A stretch of 64,000 nt of DNA, taken from Oopsacas minuta (taxonomy: Eukaryota > Porifera > Hexactinellida > Lyssacinosida > Leucopsacidae). Position 1 is the first letter of the stretch. Every line of letters starts with the position of its first letter. The stretch is taken from NCBI GenBank assembly GCA_024704765.1, contig JAKMXF010000337.1:1-64000 (forward strand), written 5' to 3'. Under the pieces are notes generated by a model. That model was given only the letters and a program-made list of their open reading frames with translations, ran no database searches and was not told where the DNA came from. Below, in pieces: positions 11,629-23,254 of this stretch. The position numbers were made by a program, and so were the translations under genes.

Positions 11629-13614
11629 CAGCAGAAGCTCACAAACCGGGGCCGTTCCCAAACAGGGGTACCTTGTTTCCATTGTATCCGTGCCCTTAGT
11701 CTTCATTATATCCCTGCACTTAGGATGCACTAAGCTGTATAAATTGTAGCCAATCAATTCTGGACAACAAACCGTTGACAGAGAACAATCAAATTTTATT
11801 AACTGCCTGGTTTTCCTTTTTACTATAAAAACTACATGTCTACTATCAAATCTTAACACAAGCCTGCCCTCACTATCGAACAACGACAAAATGATCTTAG
11901 TAAGTTGGATAATGACAAGAGTGAGCGTATAGTGGCTGAATTCTTCAATGTGGGTAAGAGAACAATAAACTGCATCAAATCCAATCACGTGGCCAATCAG
12001 TTGCATATGGACGAAACAGGTGAAATCCCAGAGAGCATCAGGAAATGAAAGCACTCTGTTGTTGTTCCCATGTACGAAGATATTGAGACTGCAGTTATTG
12101 AATTCCTGAAATTAGCACGAGATCGAAGAATGGCCGTAACTGGCCCTATGCTAAGTACCCTAGCTGAGAGAGAAGCTAGTGCAAATGGAGTGGAGGGATT
12201 TAAGGCTTCAGAGGGATGGCTTTCGAGAGTGAAGGGGCGTCATGGAATCTGCGGAAGAGCACTTAGCGGGGATGCAGCAGGTTGAAAAGGCGCTCTCAAG
12301 AATTGGGAAAAGGACTTACCTAGGATCATTGGTTCTTATAAACCGGAAGATATCCATAACCTAGATGAAACTGGATTATATTTCAGGGCAACAAGCACCA
12401 AGTCCCTTGTTCTTCCTAAAGATACCGCTCATGGTATTATACAGGACAAATCTCGTCTCACTCTCATGGTCTGCACATCCATGCTTGGTGAAAAAGAGAA
12501 ACTACTCCTGATATGGAAGAGCGAGAAACCATGGGCTTTGAAAGGTGCAGACATGTCCAAATTACCTGTTGTGTACAAGGCTCAGAGGAAGGCATGGATG
12601 ATTGGTCTTGTATTTTGCTGTTGGATGAAGGACTCGACAACTGAATGTTCAAATTAGGTAGGAAAATCCTAATGTTCATGGACAATGCAAGTGTCCACAA
12701 AGCCTCTGACGAGCTTAGTTAAAAGGAAATGTAGCTCGTATATTTCCCTTGCAACACCACGAGTTGCACCAACCATTAAATGCCAGTATTATCCAGTCTC
12801 TCAATTGCTATATCGTAAACAGGTGCATCGGCATCTATTGACACAAATGGTGAATATTTACAACATCAATCAACCCAACGGTGACCCTTACAAAATGATT
12901 ACAATAGCCCTTGCTATAGTTTGGGCATCTGGAGCCTGGAATCAAGTGAATGGCCGAACGATCTTCAATTGCTTTTCAAAGTTCGGGTTTGGTGTTGCAA
13001 CTGTTGTCCCGGAGCTACCCATGATCATAAATCCAGAGGAGATTCAAATTCAGATAGAAGAAAATTACGAATGTGGGATTTTCCGTCTGTAATCAGTCCT
13101 GAAGAGCTCTTTGAGGAAGCGTTAATTAATGTGACCCAGGCTAAACGCCCATGACTTTGATTGTGGAATTGAATACGATTCTGAGGGTGAGTTATCTGAA
13201 TTTTCCCATGCCGACTTCAAAATCCGCACTAGAAGCTATTCAAGTGCTTCAGATGTACGGCTTTGGGTGTGGTGATGAGGAAGTTCTTGGGGGAAATTTT
13301 AAGTTTGAAAACTACTTGTTGGTAGTAGCTGCAAGATACACCCAAGAACAAAAACAATCCCAAATTAGTGACTACTTCGACAGTGATCATAAGTAAGCCC
13401 AATATTGGTTTCGAAAATTGATCATTTTACCATTTATTGACTAGCATATAGATATTGGTTGGAATAATCTATTAAACAATGTAATCTTGTCTATTTAAGT
13501 GATAAGAAGTCTAGACTGTAGCATAATCCAAATGCATTTTGAAACTATTGTGAAACGCGCAAACCGGGGCACTTTTCAAAGGGCTAAGGTGCCCCGGTTT
13601 GCGAGCTTCTACTG
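11629..13614 (+). mobile_element. Tigger/pogo element, about 2 kb
   Basis: The left end CAGCAGAAGCTCACAAACCG at 11629 pairs with the inverted right end finishing at 13614 (GGTTTGCGAGCTTCTACTG on the plus strand). The right flank begins TA. The left flank is TC, so the TA duplication has decayed on that side. The right end also holds a second inverted GCAAACCGGGGCAC box (about 13558-13602), so it could fold into a hairpin. A degenerate DDE gene lies between the ends. Confidence 0.85.
11900..13154 (+). pseudogene. Tigger-like DDE transposase pseudogene
   Basis: Fragments occur in family order. An N-terminal DNA-binding piece reads LDNDKSERIVAEFFNVGKRT near 11910. The CENPB-type second helix region (12070-12285) includes FKASEGWLSRVKGRHGI. 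The DDE core has NLDETGLYFRA near 12360 with the first Asp, RLTLMVCTSMLGEKEKLLL, and a FMDNASVHK box near 12677 with the second Asp. A C-terminal tail near 13110 reads SPEELFEEALINVTQA. At least four frame changes or stops interrupt it, so it is inactive. Many antisense and out-of-frame open frames overlap and are not genes. Confidence 0.85.
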
Positions 13615-15186
13615 TAATATTTTCTCAAACCCTACAGATTATATTTACTTGTGATAGCGGATGTCTAAGCTATTTCGGTGGTTCAATTTCTAGATGCGTT
13701 TTTCTCAGGAGTTTTGAAGTTATTATCATTTCGATTGAAAACTGGCTTTGACGCATATAATGGAATCATAGGCTCAGAAGCAGGGGCATGGGAGCTCGTC
13801 CTAGCTTGGTGCTTTCCTGATAGTGCTCATACAAAATACATGTGCGAGCCCCCAGGATAATTCAAGTTTTTGAAGTTCGGCACCCTTGACTGAACTAACG
13901 CCAAGGAACATGATCAACTTAATTTGTAATCACTAAGAAAACATAAGTAAGCTAATTCGAAGTTTTCTGAAGAGTGTTGAAGATTAAAAAATTGTTCTAA
14001 TGATAATTTTGAGTTATGTTTAGGAATAATATATATGTATTCAACATCTGAGAATGTATTATTTGATGTTATGCTCAAGAATAGTATTGTCTTTGATAAT
14101 GTAAACGGATGATGTCAAATAATGTGATCTAACGGGACATATTTGCGCGTCAAATGTAGTTTGCACCCGGTTGGCTGGTTTACAAAATGGTTTAGAGGGA
14201 AAACTGAGCAAATACACGTTTCAGATAATGCACATTTGTTCATCACAAGTGACCTTGAAAATATTTCACCGAATTAAGTCAACAATCTCTTTCGGAGCAT
14301 ATATCTATGAAACCAATTACTGAGCTAGATGTATTAATAAATTATATGGGTATATAGTCACCAGCGTTTAGACTCCTGTGATCTTGGTCTAGTGCTCGAT
14401 TAATTTGGTGGTTAGGTAGCGATTATCACCAAAAATTGGGTACTGGTAAACCTCCCAAAGCGGAATCTCCGAGATACAGCACAATCCCATCCCAACGAAA
14501 TATTTGCACAAATTAAAATAAATAATTCTGTCAATTATCAATCAACCCATCTGAAATTGGGGCAGTACCTTTGTATAGAGTGGTGCATTTTAGATATAGT
14601 TACTGACCTACTTTAGATGGATTGATTGACAATTGGCAGATTGATTAAGTGCCAAATTGTGTTCATATTACGCTGCTGACATATACTCAAAAAATTTTTG
14701 CAATGTTACCATCACCTTATGTGATGGAGACATTGAAAAATGTTACGAGAGGGCAAAAACCTGAAAATACATCACATGATTGGCGCATCCAAGCTATGTG
14801 GGTAGAATGAAACACACAAGCTTAGATGCGCAAATCCTGTATTATTTTCTCCGATTTTTGTCCTGGCATCAATGGAAAAGTTGCCAGTTCTTCTCTGTTT
14901 ATACTCGACCATAGCCATAGGGCTGAAATCGCTAATCCAATAGTTTCCGAATCGCAGAGAGATAACGATAAACTATTTGAATATAACAGCAGAGTAAATT
15001 AAATATTGATATCTAAAGTTGTATTTCGGCGGCATCAGGGCCTTTGAGAAAATGAGAGGTCCGGGCCACTGCTAGAATTTAGACTAAAATTCCAATAAAT
15101 GAAAACATGGAAAAGTGATATACGATATTATAAGTGTAATAATATGAATAACGAGCTGTAATAGATAAATTCCATTCTAGCCTTTT
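13615..15186. other. No gene seen apart from a small inverted repeat
   Basis: AT-rich sequence. It contains the inverted repeat at 14528-14639, listed separately. A stretch near 14395-14410 resembles a tRNA A box, but no clover-leaf can be drawn. The 60-codon frame at 13678-13860 has no recognisable content. Confidence 0.4.
14528..14639. repeat. Short inverted repeat or foldback remnant
   Basis: CTGTCAATTATCAATCAACC (14528 on) is matched by its near-perfect complement ending at 14639 over 25 bp per arm, with about 60 bp between. It resembles a MITE without recognisable target duplication. Confidence 0.55.
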
Positions 15187-17590
15187 CTATGCGAATGCAT
15201 CAATTAATGACGTAAAATCTAACCCTCGTGTAATATCATAATTGATAACAAGCATGGCCAGCCCATTTAAACGTTCTTGCCGCATAGTTGAACGGTGGTA
15301 ATTTTGAACTTGTCTCAAAACATTGAAAGTGCTTTCTCCCGAACCACTGAAACAGGCAAACAAACAAAAATACGCAGTGCAATTATGGTATTTGGAAAAA
15401 TTGCAGATAGTCCAAGTTTGAGTATTTCTTGATGCAATTCCCTTGGATTGCAACCCGTTTTAATGTTTGTGGAATATATTCTTTTGAGGAATATTAGTTC
15501 TTCACTTATGTCCTTTAGAGATTTCTTTGTTGTACTGTAGTTGAAATCATTCAGTTGCAAAATGAGAACTTCATTAATCAGGCCACCGAAGTGCTAAAGG
15601 AATCCTGAGAGGGAACAAATAAGTTGCAGAGATTCACATCGACGTAAGAGAGCCGATTGAATAGAGACAATTATTACAAAGAAGACATTCTCCCTATAAA
15701 ACTGTTCGACATTGGATTGAGTAAAAACTTGCGAACGGTAGCGAATTCAGATGAATTCTGGATATTATCTGCAACTCATTTGAACTCGTTTAAAATCGTA
15801 TTCCATTGTTCCACGAAGCTTTTGAATATCGTTAACAAGGCTTTGAATGTTATCCCTTTCAACATCAAGTCTAGTATCAAGGGTTTCGATAACCAGATTA
15901 GTTTGGTGCATCATTATAAGTAACTTCATAAATAGGTTAAGATTAGAAAGAATTAAAATTTGGAGATGTACTTCTCAATTGATCGAAGCTCAGTTCGTGC
16001 TAATGCAGTGTGGTTGATAGATTTCAGCTCACACAATGCCTTTCTCAGGGAACTTAAATGATGTGCTACTGGTTAAACACCATCAATCCGAGCAGACCAT
16101 CTAGTTTTAGATATACCATACAGTGAAACAGGCAAATGTTGCTTCAGAATTTCCCACCTCTGTAGACTAAAAAGTTGTAGATTTGCTGAATTGTTCCAAA
16201 GTAAGCAATTGCTTCAATACATGTTTCAGCGTAATCGCCCCTACAAGATTTAATGTGTGGTTTCCACAACTGGAGAATATACAGTTTGAATCCGGCTCAA
16301 GGAGAACTGCATGTATTCCTTTGTACTCTCGGGCCATAGTAGCTCCATTATCATACCTTGGCCAATGCAAAATTGAAAAATCAACTTCAGACTTTTTAGG
16401 GCCGCTAGTATTCGAGCAGCAATATGACTTCCAGATTTCTTAGTGAATTTATCAAACAAACCAACTGTTCCTCGATTGAACATTTTGAGCTGTCTACAAT
16501 TTGACAAATCGAACAACCATAGTTGCATGCTCCTTGTGAGAACTATATTGAGTAGCAACCATAATAATAGAATAGTAATTTGCACTTTGAATATCAACAA
16601 TAATTGATTTGAACGAATAAACTACATAAATAAATAAACGCATTTTTAATGTGTGTGGAGAGGTAATAGACTTGAAGTCATTTTCTGCTCTCTTACAATT
16701 CACGAACAAGTTAAACATGCTCTGATAAGAGCGGATCATATCTACTGAGGAGTCAAACTGTGCCCAAAAATTACCATTTGAAGGATCCTCAATGCAATTT
16801 ACTGGAACCAAGAAAGCCAATCCCGTTCAGAAAGAAATAAGATGACACTCAAGATGTACTCTAGAATTTCTTTGCAATTATTAGATTCTGTAGTGAGTTG
16901 AGCTATTACTAAAATATCATTTGACCATTCGGCAGTTCCTGCCCTATTAGCAGATTTCTATACAATATTGTTGTTTTTTGTACGATATTGAATTCTCCCG
17001 TGAAGGTATCCCTTTTACCAACTTCCTCCAATATCGGTGAATACTCAATCCTAATTCATCAGCGAACCGATACATTTGCAGCAATTTTGTCTAAAATATA
17101 CCAGAGGATGCAATACTAAGATTTTTCTCAATACTCCAGCATAACCAGTCTTTGGTACAGGTCTCACCGTTAGAAAGAGCATTTGTCAACAGACAAATAG
17201 GAAAAACATGATCATCAGCATCGTTAGGAATGTTATTTTGTAAATTTAAAAGAAAGAATTTTAAGAAATGTTTCTATCGGGGACACTTCAAATTGTCATT
17301 CGCGTAAGATCCCTATCCACTTGTTGTTGTTGAGCATCCCGATTCTATATTGGATCTCCTGCGGCATGTGTAACTGGTATATTTTCATAACCAAAGTCTT
17401 CGTGTTCATGCATTGATATTGAATTATCGTCTCTCGAATTTCGGAGTTATCCTAAACTAAAGCAGTATTCGTTGGAAAAAGTTGATATTCTTGTTCTAGA
17501 AAATGAAGTTATTGGCCTAAAGTCCTTCGCTAACGCCTCATCTAGTTGCTTTCGTCGTCTTTTCTAGCGCCACTTTCAAATTTCCTGAAT
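15187..17590 (-). pseudogene. hAT transposase pseudogene, ZMYM-like
   Basis: Read on the minus strand from about 17590. The N-terminal region reads ESGARK then RRRKQLDEALAKDF, with FPICLLTNALSNGE and DWLCW (near 17200-17150) before the core. The core gives EDPSNGNFWAQFD (near 16780), then a run near 16370 matching the hAT box GxGYDNGATMAxEYKG followed by CGNHTLNLVG. The C-terminal dimerisation segment (15453-15187) has NYHRSTMRQERLNGLAMLVI and ends LIDAFA. These are the hallmarks of hAT transposases related to ZMYM1-type proteins. Many stops and frameshifts make it dead. Element ends and target duplication could not be fixed. Overlapping plus-strand frames are antisense shadows. Confidence 0.85.
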
Positions 17591-17603
17591 TCTAATAAAG
17601 TAG

Positions 17604-17645
17604 AGTAGAACTCGGATAAGACATCCCCCTTTGGTAAGGAAGTAT
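17604..17645. repeat. TE-end-like motif, shared with 61589
   Basis: AGTAGAACTCGGATAAGAC followed by a CCCCCTTTGGTAAGGAAG-like run aligns with 61589-61625. The two look like ends of the same MITE or Tigger-type family. No inverted partner was found at either site. Confidence 0.35.
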
Positions 17646-19414
17646 TAATATGTGTATTCGTAAGTACGTACAAACTAGTTTGTACTACATAAAAAATCTA
17701 TATTATAGATGGATTATGATTCAGAGATATGAGTATGTAGTACGTACGAAAAGGAAGAATATATTATCCGAGTAGCGGAGTACGTGCAAACTGAGTTCCT
17801 CTAATATGTTCACATAATCAAATAGTACTGGGTTTAACTAAGTGTTGAAATACAGTTACTGTTATTGATTAACAAGAACACTACATAATTCAAATATTGT
17901 AAAAATAGAATATACGTATACATTATTATTATTATCATGAAACCTGTATATTTTTGTTAGGCTTTGGAGGGTGAGGTGGCGCCCTTGGAGCTGGGGCCCT
18001 GCTGGCTCCCCTTCTCATAGGTCCTACTGATGTATATCCGAAATATGATATTGATATAAACAACCAGTAGCATTGTTAGGCTCAAAACTTATTCAGTCCC
18101 CCTCGTAAAAATACATTGATATCATAGCTTTCAGCAAACTGAAAAAATTCCTCTCCACTTTTTTACAAATATGTATTATAGTTATTCAGTAAAATGCACC
18201 TTTTTTGCAGTAAAGAAACTATTTTAAAGTTGTGAAATGGCAACAGCATCCCTATACAGTACATCTTGGCTAATCCGAACAGCACTGTTCCAATTGCTAA
18301 ATAATTCTCCAGGATTAGTGAATTTGTTCAAAATAGCGAAATGAATTGAAACAATACTATAAAGTATAGGTCTAGGAGCACATTTTTTCGAATGTTCTAC
18401 AAATGATGAAAATACATCCAACATGTGTAATATAGTTTTAGATATTAATCTTCAGAAATTCGATATAAACAGGTCTTTGCATAAATTTAGACCATTTCCA
18501 AAGATAGTTTGAACTTTGGCCATATTCGGATTAGCAAGCGATCGGACTAACGAGTTTCGGATAAGCGAGGGTCTACTGCAGCAGAAACACCATAAGATAC
18601 TGTGAGGCTTATGTTTGGTAGGTAATAATAAATATAAAATCAAGTCACGACAACATATCAATTCCATTGAATTGAATTAAAGTGACTGTATTTAACGGAG
18701 TCATCATGTGTATTGGGGTAAATATAACTTTATAGTGGCTCCAATTACTTGTGCCACTTTATACTAATTGAATTAGAATACCAAGCTGTGGTACAGATTG
18801 AAAATTTAGATTTGCTCGGTGAGCTAGTAGTGGATTTCAATATACTCAATGATACACATAAAACAGTCAAGATAATCCAATTTTCAAAAGTTTACCCAAA
18901 GAATAAAATATCAAATACATATCGGAGCGTACCATGAAATGGAATGTTAACTATTTGAATTCTAGGCAGTGATATGTAAAACGAACTAGTATTAATATTT
19001 TGATTATCTACATATCTGACACCACTATAGGTTTATTTCAAAGATTTGTGAAATAACAAGGAAAATCAAAAACCCAAGAGAAATTTTTCATGTAATTTGT
19101 TCAGAATTATATGGAATTAATTTCCTTGTGGTAAAAAAGTTTTCAATGATTTGTGACAAAATAGAAATAACTAAAAAACTAAACTAAAGAGAAATACAAT
19201 CATAGAAACGAGTTCAAAAGAATTTGAACACGAGTGCGCTTGGTTTGATCACGCTGCAGGGTTGGCCAACACTTCATGCCTCGAATTATACATATGTGCG
19301 AGAAACTCCAAAGTGCGAAATTCGCAATTGGCGTACTCGATTAACCCATAATAACAGTTGAAATAAAGTTTCTGGTACTATTTAGAAATAGGTCTACAAT
19401 ATTTACCCATAAAG
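17646..19414. other. No gene seen; scattered TE-end remnants
   Basis: AT-rich except for a short GC-rich stretch at about 17960-18010, which could be a worn hAT end. Near 18540-18578 the minus strand reads CAGTAGACCCTCGCTTATCC, a pogo/Tigger-like terminus without a visible partner. Near 19253 is CAGGGTTGGCCAACACTT, a hAT-like terminus. No supported gene. Confidence 0.4.
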
Positions 19415-19600
19415 CGATAAAAATTCACAATATGTTGTTGACAATTTCATATTCGTTATCAACATACCGATTACCCTAGAAAATAATCGCTGAAAGCAGG
19501 GGCAATTAGAAACTTGATTACTGTATGAACATAACAACACATATTCACAATACGTTGTTGATAATTTCACATTTGGAATCAAAGTGCCTGATTGTCCTAG
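19415..19600. repeat. R3-type tandem repeat fragment
   Basis: Two units resembling ATTCACAATACGTTGTTGAT followed by a TTTCACATTTGGAATCA-like run lie about 110 bp apart. They match the internal repeats of the small Helitron at 52974-53676, and the orientation is the same. This is probably a piece of that Helitron family. Confidence 0.5.
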
Positions 19601-19601
19601 G

Positions 19602-19720
19602 GCAGGGTCGGAAACCTATGGCACGCATGTCAAACATGCGACACAGAAATGACATAAATGTGCGTCTGTCGACGCACATTTATGTAGATTCAGGGGTAGG
19701 CAACCCTAGGAGCACGTACT
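19602..19720. repeat. Two hAT-like termini around a perfect hairpin
   Basis: CAGGGTCGGAAACCTATGGC (19602) and CAGGGGTAGGCAACCCTAGG (19691) are similar hAT-type ends in the same orientation. Between them lies ACATAAATGTGCGTC, then TGTC, then its exact complement, giving a 15-bp hairpin stem. The arrangement suggests one worn element end abutting another rather than a complete element. Confidence 0.5.
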
Positions 19721-20906
19721 ACCTATTGTACGCGAAAGAAATTCTCCAGAGTAATTAAGATATTTACCAATTGTTCAGTTTCTAGCAATTTCACTGGAGT
19801 ACACAAAACTTGAATTTCACAGTTAGACCGACGAATAATTACAAATTTATATTAATATAGATACCAATATTTGTTTGCATTCTGACTCATTATACACAAA
19901 ATGAATTTTGTGACATAGTCGTGAGATTCACTGAACAGAAGCAGTCCAACTTTGCACAGATAGTTCATTGTAAAACATGTAATAAACTATATAAAACATA
20001 AACAAGAGATATTGTCATAGGGGCTATCATCTATTCTGATTCGGAAAATATCATCAATTATATTCTCCATAACTTCTAGGATTGGAAAATTTAACTCGGT
20101 TTTCGTAATTTTTCTCATAGTTTTATATTATACCTTTAGGAAGTTGATATATTTTTCTCTAGATTTATAAATATTTGCATTGAATGATAATTATTGCGTG
20201 AGGTGCTACATTTTTGTATGTCCCAAATGATTGACCCTACTGTATTCAAATTATTCGAATTCAAAATCTTTCGGTCAGTTCCCCCACCACCATCACCCTG
20301 ACTTCACCAACCTTCATTTCTAGCAGGCTATTAATCTATTTTACACCTTCTAATAGTCGGCATGCATACCATCTGAAGCAAACTACTTAATTAGTTAATT
20401 CATATTCTGACATATGGCCAAATATGCGTGATGTTATTGGAACATTACGTCACCAAGACTGCAATAATGGAATATTGGCTTGCAAAATGTGTATATATAA
20501 GTTGGGAAGCTACAAACTTTATTAAAACGAACCAGACAGATGTTTAATCTTGAAGAAAAAAGTTGAGGTCACCTAAAATTTCGAAATGGATATTCTAAGA
20601 TATGGAGGATAGTTGGCATAACTTAATTACAGATCAAGAACAAAATCTTTTGATTATTGGATATGTCTCAGGGGTATCTGATTTGGTTTTCGAGGGAGTA
20701 ACTATGTATATTGATCATGTTCAATTGGATTTGTAGTTCCGTAGCTCATATATACACAGCAATATGGTGTTTTTCTAGGATTCTGGGAACTAGGTTCCCA
20801 GAAGATACGGTAGACTGCAGTAAGATCTTCAGTTTAAGCAATACGAGGCAACATATCTAAGGAAGAAATCAACTAAACGAAAAATCTTCTGAATTGTCTT
20901 TCGAAT
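19721..20906. other. No gene seen
   Basis: AT-rich sequence without recognisable coding fragments, terminal repeats or RNA genes. Confidence 0.4.
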
Positions 20907-21175
20907 GCATTCGCCCCCAGGTGAATTAAAATACTTACAGTAGGGCGTCAGTTATCCGAACATCTTGGTTAACCGAAAGCATATATTCTCCATCAACAAA
21001 TATTTCTTTATTTCTCTAACCTGATAACCACTAAATATATGACTACAATATATATATATATATTGGCACAAAGTTTTATGGGACAAATCCAATTAGGGTA
21101 GGGGTCCAAATGGCGAAACTGTTGCTACATTGTGTATATCGTATAAATACATTCTCTGCCTCCAAACCTGGCTGG
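20907..21175. repeat. Dispersed repeat R1, uninterrupted copy
   Basis: This aligns first with 4269-4432 and then, straight through an ACAATATATATATATATATT stretch, with 6905-7020. It preserves the pre-insertion state of the 4.3-7.0 kb locus. It includes CAGTAGGGCGTCAGTTATCC, which resembles pogo/Tigger-type ends. Confidence 0.8.
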
Positions 21176-21179
21176 TCCT

Positions 21180-21402
21180 GACTCCCAAGATACGCAAACT
21201 GGTGCTTTCAAATATCATATATATTGGCGATATTGTCTGAATTATGATAATATACCTGAGGAATCTAATTGCAAATTCACCATGAAATTATTACATCATC
21301 ATGAATGTACAAAATTGAATATTTTCCAAATTACGAGAAGTTTCTTATTACACGAGGTACCAAGAGCTCCAGTTTTACCACAGGAGGCTATTAAGGGTAC
21401 GA
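21180..21402. repeat. Dispersed repeat R2, copy 2
   Basis: This aligns with 10064-10325 and directly follows R1. It is noncoding, and homology fades after GGCTATTAAGGGTACGAGG. Confidence 0.75.
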
Positions 21403-21861
21403 GGTTATAATTCAACAGAATTCTGAACTTCGAATTATGCTCGGATATTGAGAGATCTTAAAATAGCCACAATTAACATATGATGATACCTCAGTCCTGG
21501 ACCTTGAGGCCATTTGGATAATTATTTGAGCGGACTTGTAGACTATGGAGTGACGAAAACTCAAAATCACGTGGCTCAGTCAAATCTGATCCCATTGCTC
21601 TGAAATTTCCACACAATTTGCAGATATCTGAGATCTCCCAAACTCCGAGTTTAATTCAAAGATCTAGAACTCTAGTGATTGTGCACACTAGTCACAAAAA
21701 TGGAATTTGGATAGACATCATGGATAATAAAAATAATTTTGAAAAAAGGTACCTCGAGGTAGGTAGTGTTATTTATATTCCGTCGCGTAGCGACCCAAAA
21801 ACACTAACAAATGTAGCTGTTTCATTCTTATGCTAAGAAAGGGACAAGGTTCAAGGATACT

Positions 21862-21902
21862 TCTGCTCGTCGAGCAGTGCCCAAGCAAGCGAAGTGCGCT
21901 AG
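21862..21902 (+). mobile_element. Helitron 3' terminus, second family
   Basis: A CTGCTCGTCGAGCAG hairpin is followed by CAAGCAAGCGAAGTGCGCTAG and then T. This is the Helitron pattern of a hairpin, a short spacer, CTAG and a T target base. The last 20 or so bases closely match the minus-strand end at 52974 (CAAGCAAGCGTAGCGCGCTAG). The 5' end of this plus-strand copy was not found. A GTCGCGTAGCGAC mini-hairpin lies upstream at 21781-21793. Confidence 0.65.
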
Positions 21903-22435
21903 TTGAATAGTTATACGCGTAATCACCAATTTTTTGCTATTGGGCAAATTCTTTAAGGTCAGATTTTATGAAAAAATAATGGTTCCCATTAGGGCAGAAA
22001 AAATGCACACTCTGATACGCAGATTGCAAGGCAAAATTCGATAATCGCAGTCTTACTAACGTAATGGTGTGATGACGTACACCATATTTAGCCATATATC
22101 ATAAAATACACTCAGATGTATAAAGGAATTCCTATCGTAGTCCACAAAGACTGAAGGGTTGCTATCATAAAAACCAAAATCTCGAAAATATTATCAATTA
22201 TATTAAATAACAAATTTTCAAAAAATAGGAGTGACATCGTAAGCAATTCGCGTATTCAATTGGGATAGTAAATATTAAAAAATGGAAATTTGGCAATCTG
22301 ATAAGAGAGCATATTCAACGAAAATTAGACCAAAACTGTACTGCTTGATGAGGATGTATTTCAGTAGGATAATTTGTTCTTCAAAATTTTATGGGTTGAG
22401 GTGAGCTGAAATATAGGATTTGAAGTTGAAGGGAT
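21903..22435. other. No gene seen
   Basis: AT-rich flank between the Helitron terminus and the stop codon of the NHL-repeat gene. No polyadenylation signal stands out on the minus strand. Confidence 0.4.
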
Positions 22436-23254
22436 TTAAAATACTAGCATTGAATAAGCTCCAGAACGAAAAACAACAACAATTGAATTATTCTTATCAA
22501 CTGCTATCCCTCTTGGTAGAAAGCAGTCAAATTCCTTTGTATCAATAATGCTCAATGGCTTTCCAGATGGACTCAGTATTTTAATGTGATTGGAATAGTC
22601 TGTAATAAAAAAGTTTGAGCTATTGTCCATACAAAAGTAATATGCATGTGAAAAAGATAAACCATCCTGATTAATGTAGATTCGACCGATAAGCAGTCCA
22701 AAATCAATAGTGATTTTAACTATACAATTTTCAAAAACTTCAAGTGCAAAGAGTATATTTTCGAATATCTGAATACTCCAACACCATGACAGTCTAACAT
22801 TGTCAAGTTGGCGTTTCTTTGATAATGATGGATTAAAAACAGAGATACGATTACAGTCAGTCTCACTAACAAATAGTTCATCATCACTAGATGTGATTCC
22901 GAATGGATGCACAACATTGTCTGTCTCAGAAATCAAAGAAAAATCAGTTAAACTGAATTTATATATTCGAGAAGGGTCAAAATTTGTTATAAACGCAAAG
23001 GTTCCAATAATAGTTATAGAATCAGCATTTGTTAAACCATGTTCACCGAATTGACCAATATAATCACCATTTAAGTTACATATTTGCACATTGCCTGTCA
23101 ATCTATCAACAATATATACCAGTTGAGAAGAAGGATCTATACATAAGCCACGAGGCTTCTGAAACACCTTAGATGTCGGACCGAACTGGCCGAGTTGAAT
23201 ATATGGTGCTGTTATTTCTTTGTAATTCCTTGAGGATAGTATTTTAGAAACCAT
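22436..23254 (-). CDS. NHL-repeat beta-propeller protein, single exon
   Basis: This is an uninterrupted 272-codon frame. The product is a run of about six NHL-type repeats, starting at roughly residues 32, 74, 115, 157, 199 and 244. Each has the PxGI/GL...VxxxxxxxxDxxNxxIxxF rhythm: KPRGLCID, VYIVDRLTGNVQICN, HPFGITSSDDELFVSETDC, FFITDYSNHIKIL and LPRGIAVD. Six repeats would close one beta-propeller. No signal peptide or membrane segment is evident, and there is no RING, B-box or coiled coil upstream in the frame, so it differs from TRIM-NHL ubiquitin ligases. The propeller probably binds a protein or RNA partner, but the ligand cannot be told. An upstream exon is possible, since the first 20 residues are unremarkable. 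It is intact among dead elements, which argues for a live gene or a recent copy. Confidence 0.8.
   Translation of the reverse strand: MVSKILSSRNYKEITAPYIQLGQFGPTSKVFQKPRGLCIDPSSQLVYIVDRLTGNVQICNLNGDYIGQFGEHGLTNADSITIIGTFAFITNFDPSRIYKFSLTDFSLISETDNVVHPFGITSSDDELFVSETDCNRISVFNPSLSKKRQLDNVRLSWCWSIQIFENILFALEVFENCIVKITIDFGLLIGRIYINQDGLSFSHAYYFCMDNSSNFFITDYSNHIKILSPSGKPLSIIDTKEFDCFLPRGIAVDKNNSIVVVFRSGAYSMLVF

Noticed and set aside
11584-12054. 156-codon open frame on the minus strand
   Set aside because: It lies antisense to the Tigger element and crosses its left terminal repeat. The plus strand carries the recognisable transposase segments.
14375-14500. Possible tRNA gene or tRNA-derived SINE (TGGTCTAGTG A-box-like word)
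   Set aside because: No B box at the right spacing and no foldable acceptor or anticodon stems.
16183-16443. Plus-strand open frames over 15.6-16.5 kb
   Set aside because: They are antisense to the hAT relic, whose minus-strand translation carries known hAT boxes.
15036-18001. CAGGGCC words as ends of the ZMYM-like hAT relic
   Set aside because: Only seven bases match and the flanking 8-bp words differ (GGCGGCAT and CTGGCTCC).
21618-21836. 72-codon plus-strand open frame before the NHL gene
   Set aside because: No recognisable domain. It extends to just short of a Helitron terminus and is short enough to occur by chance.
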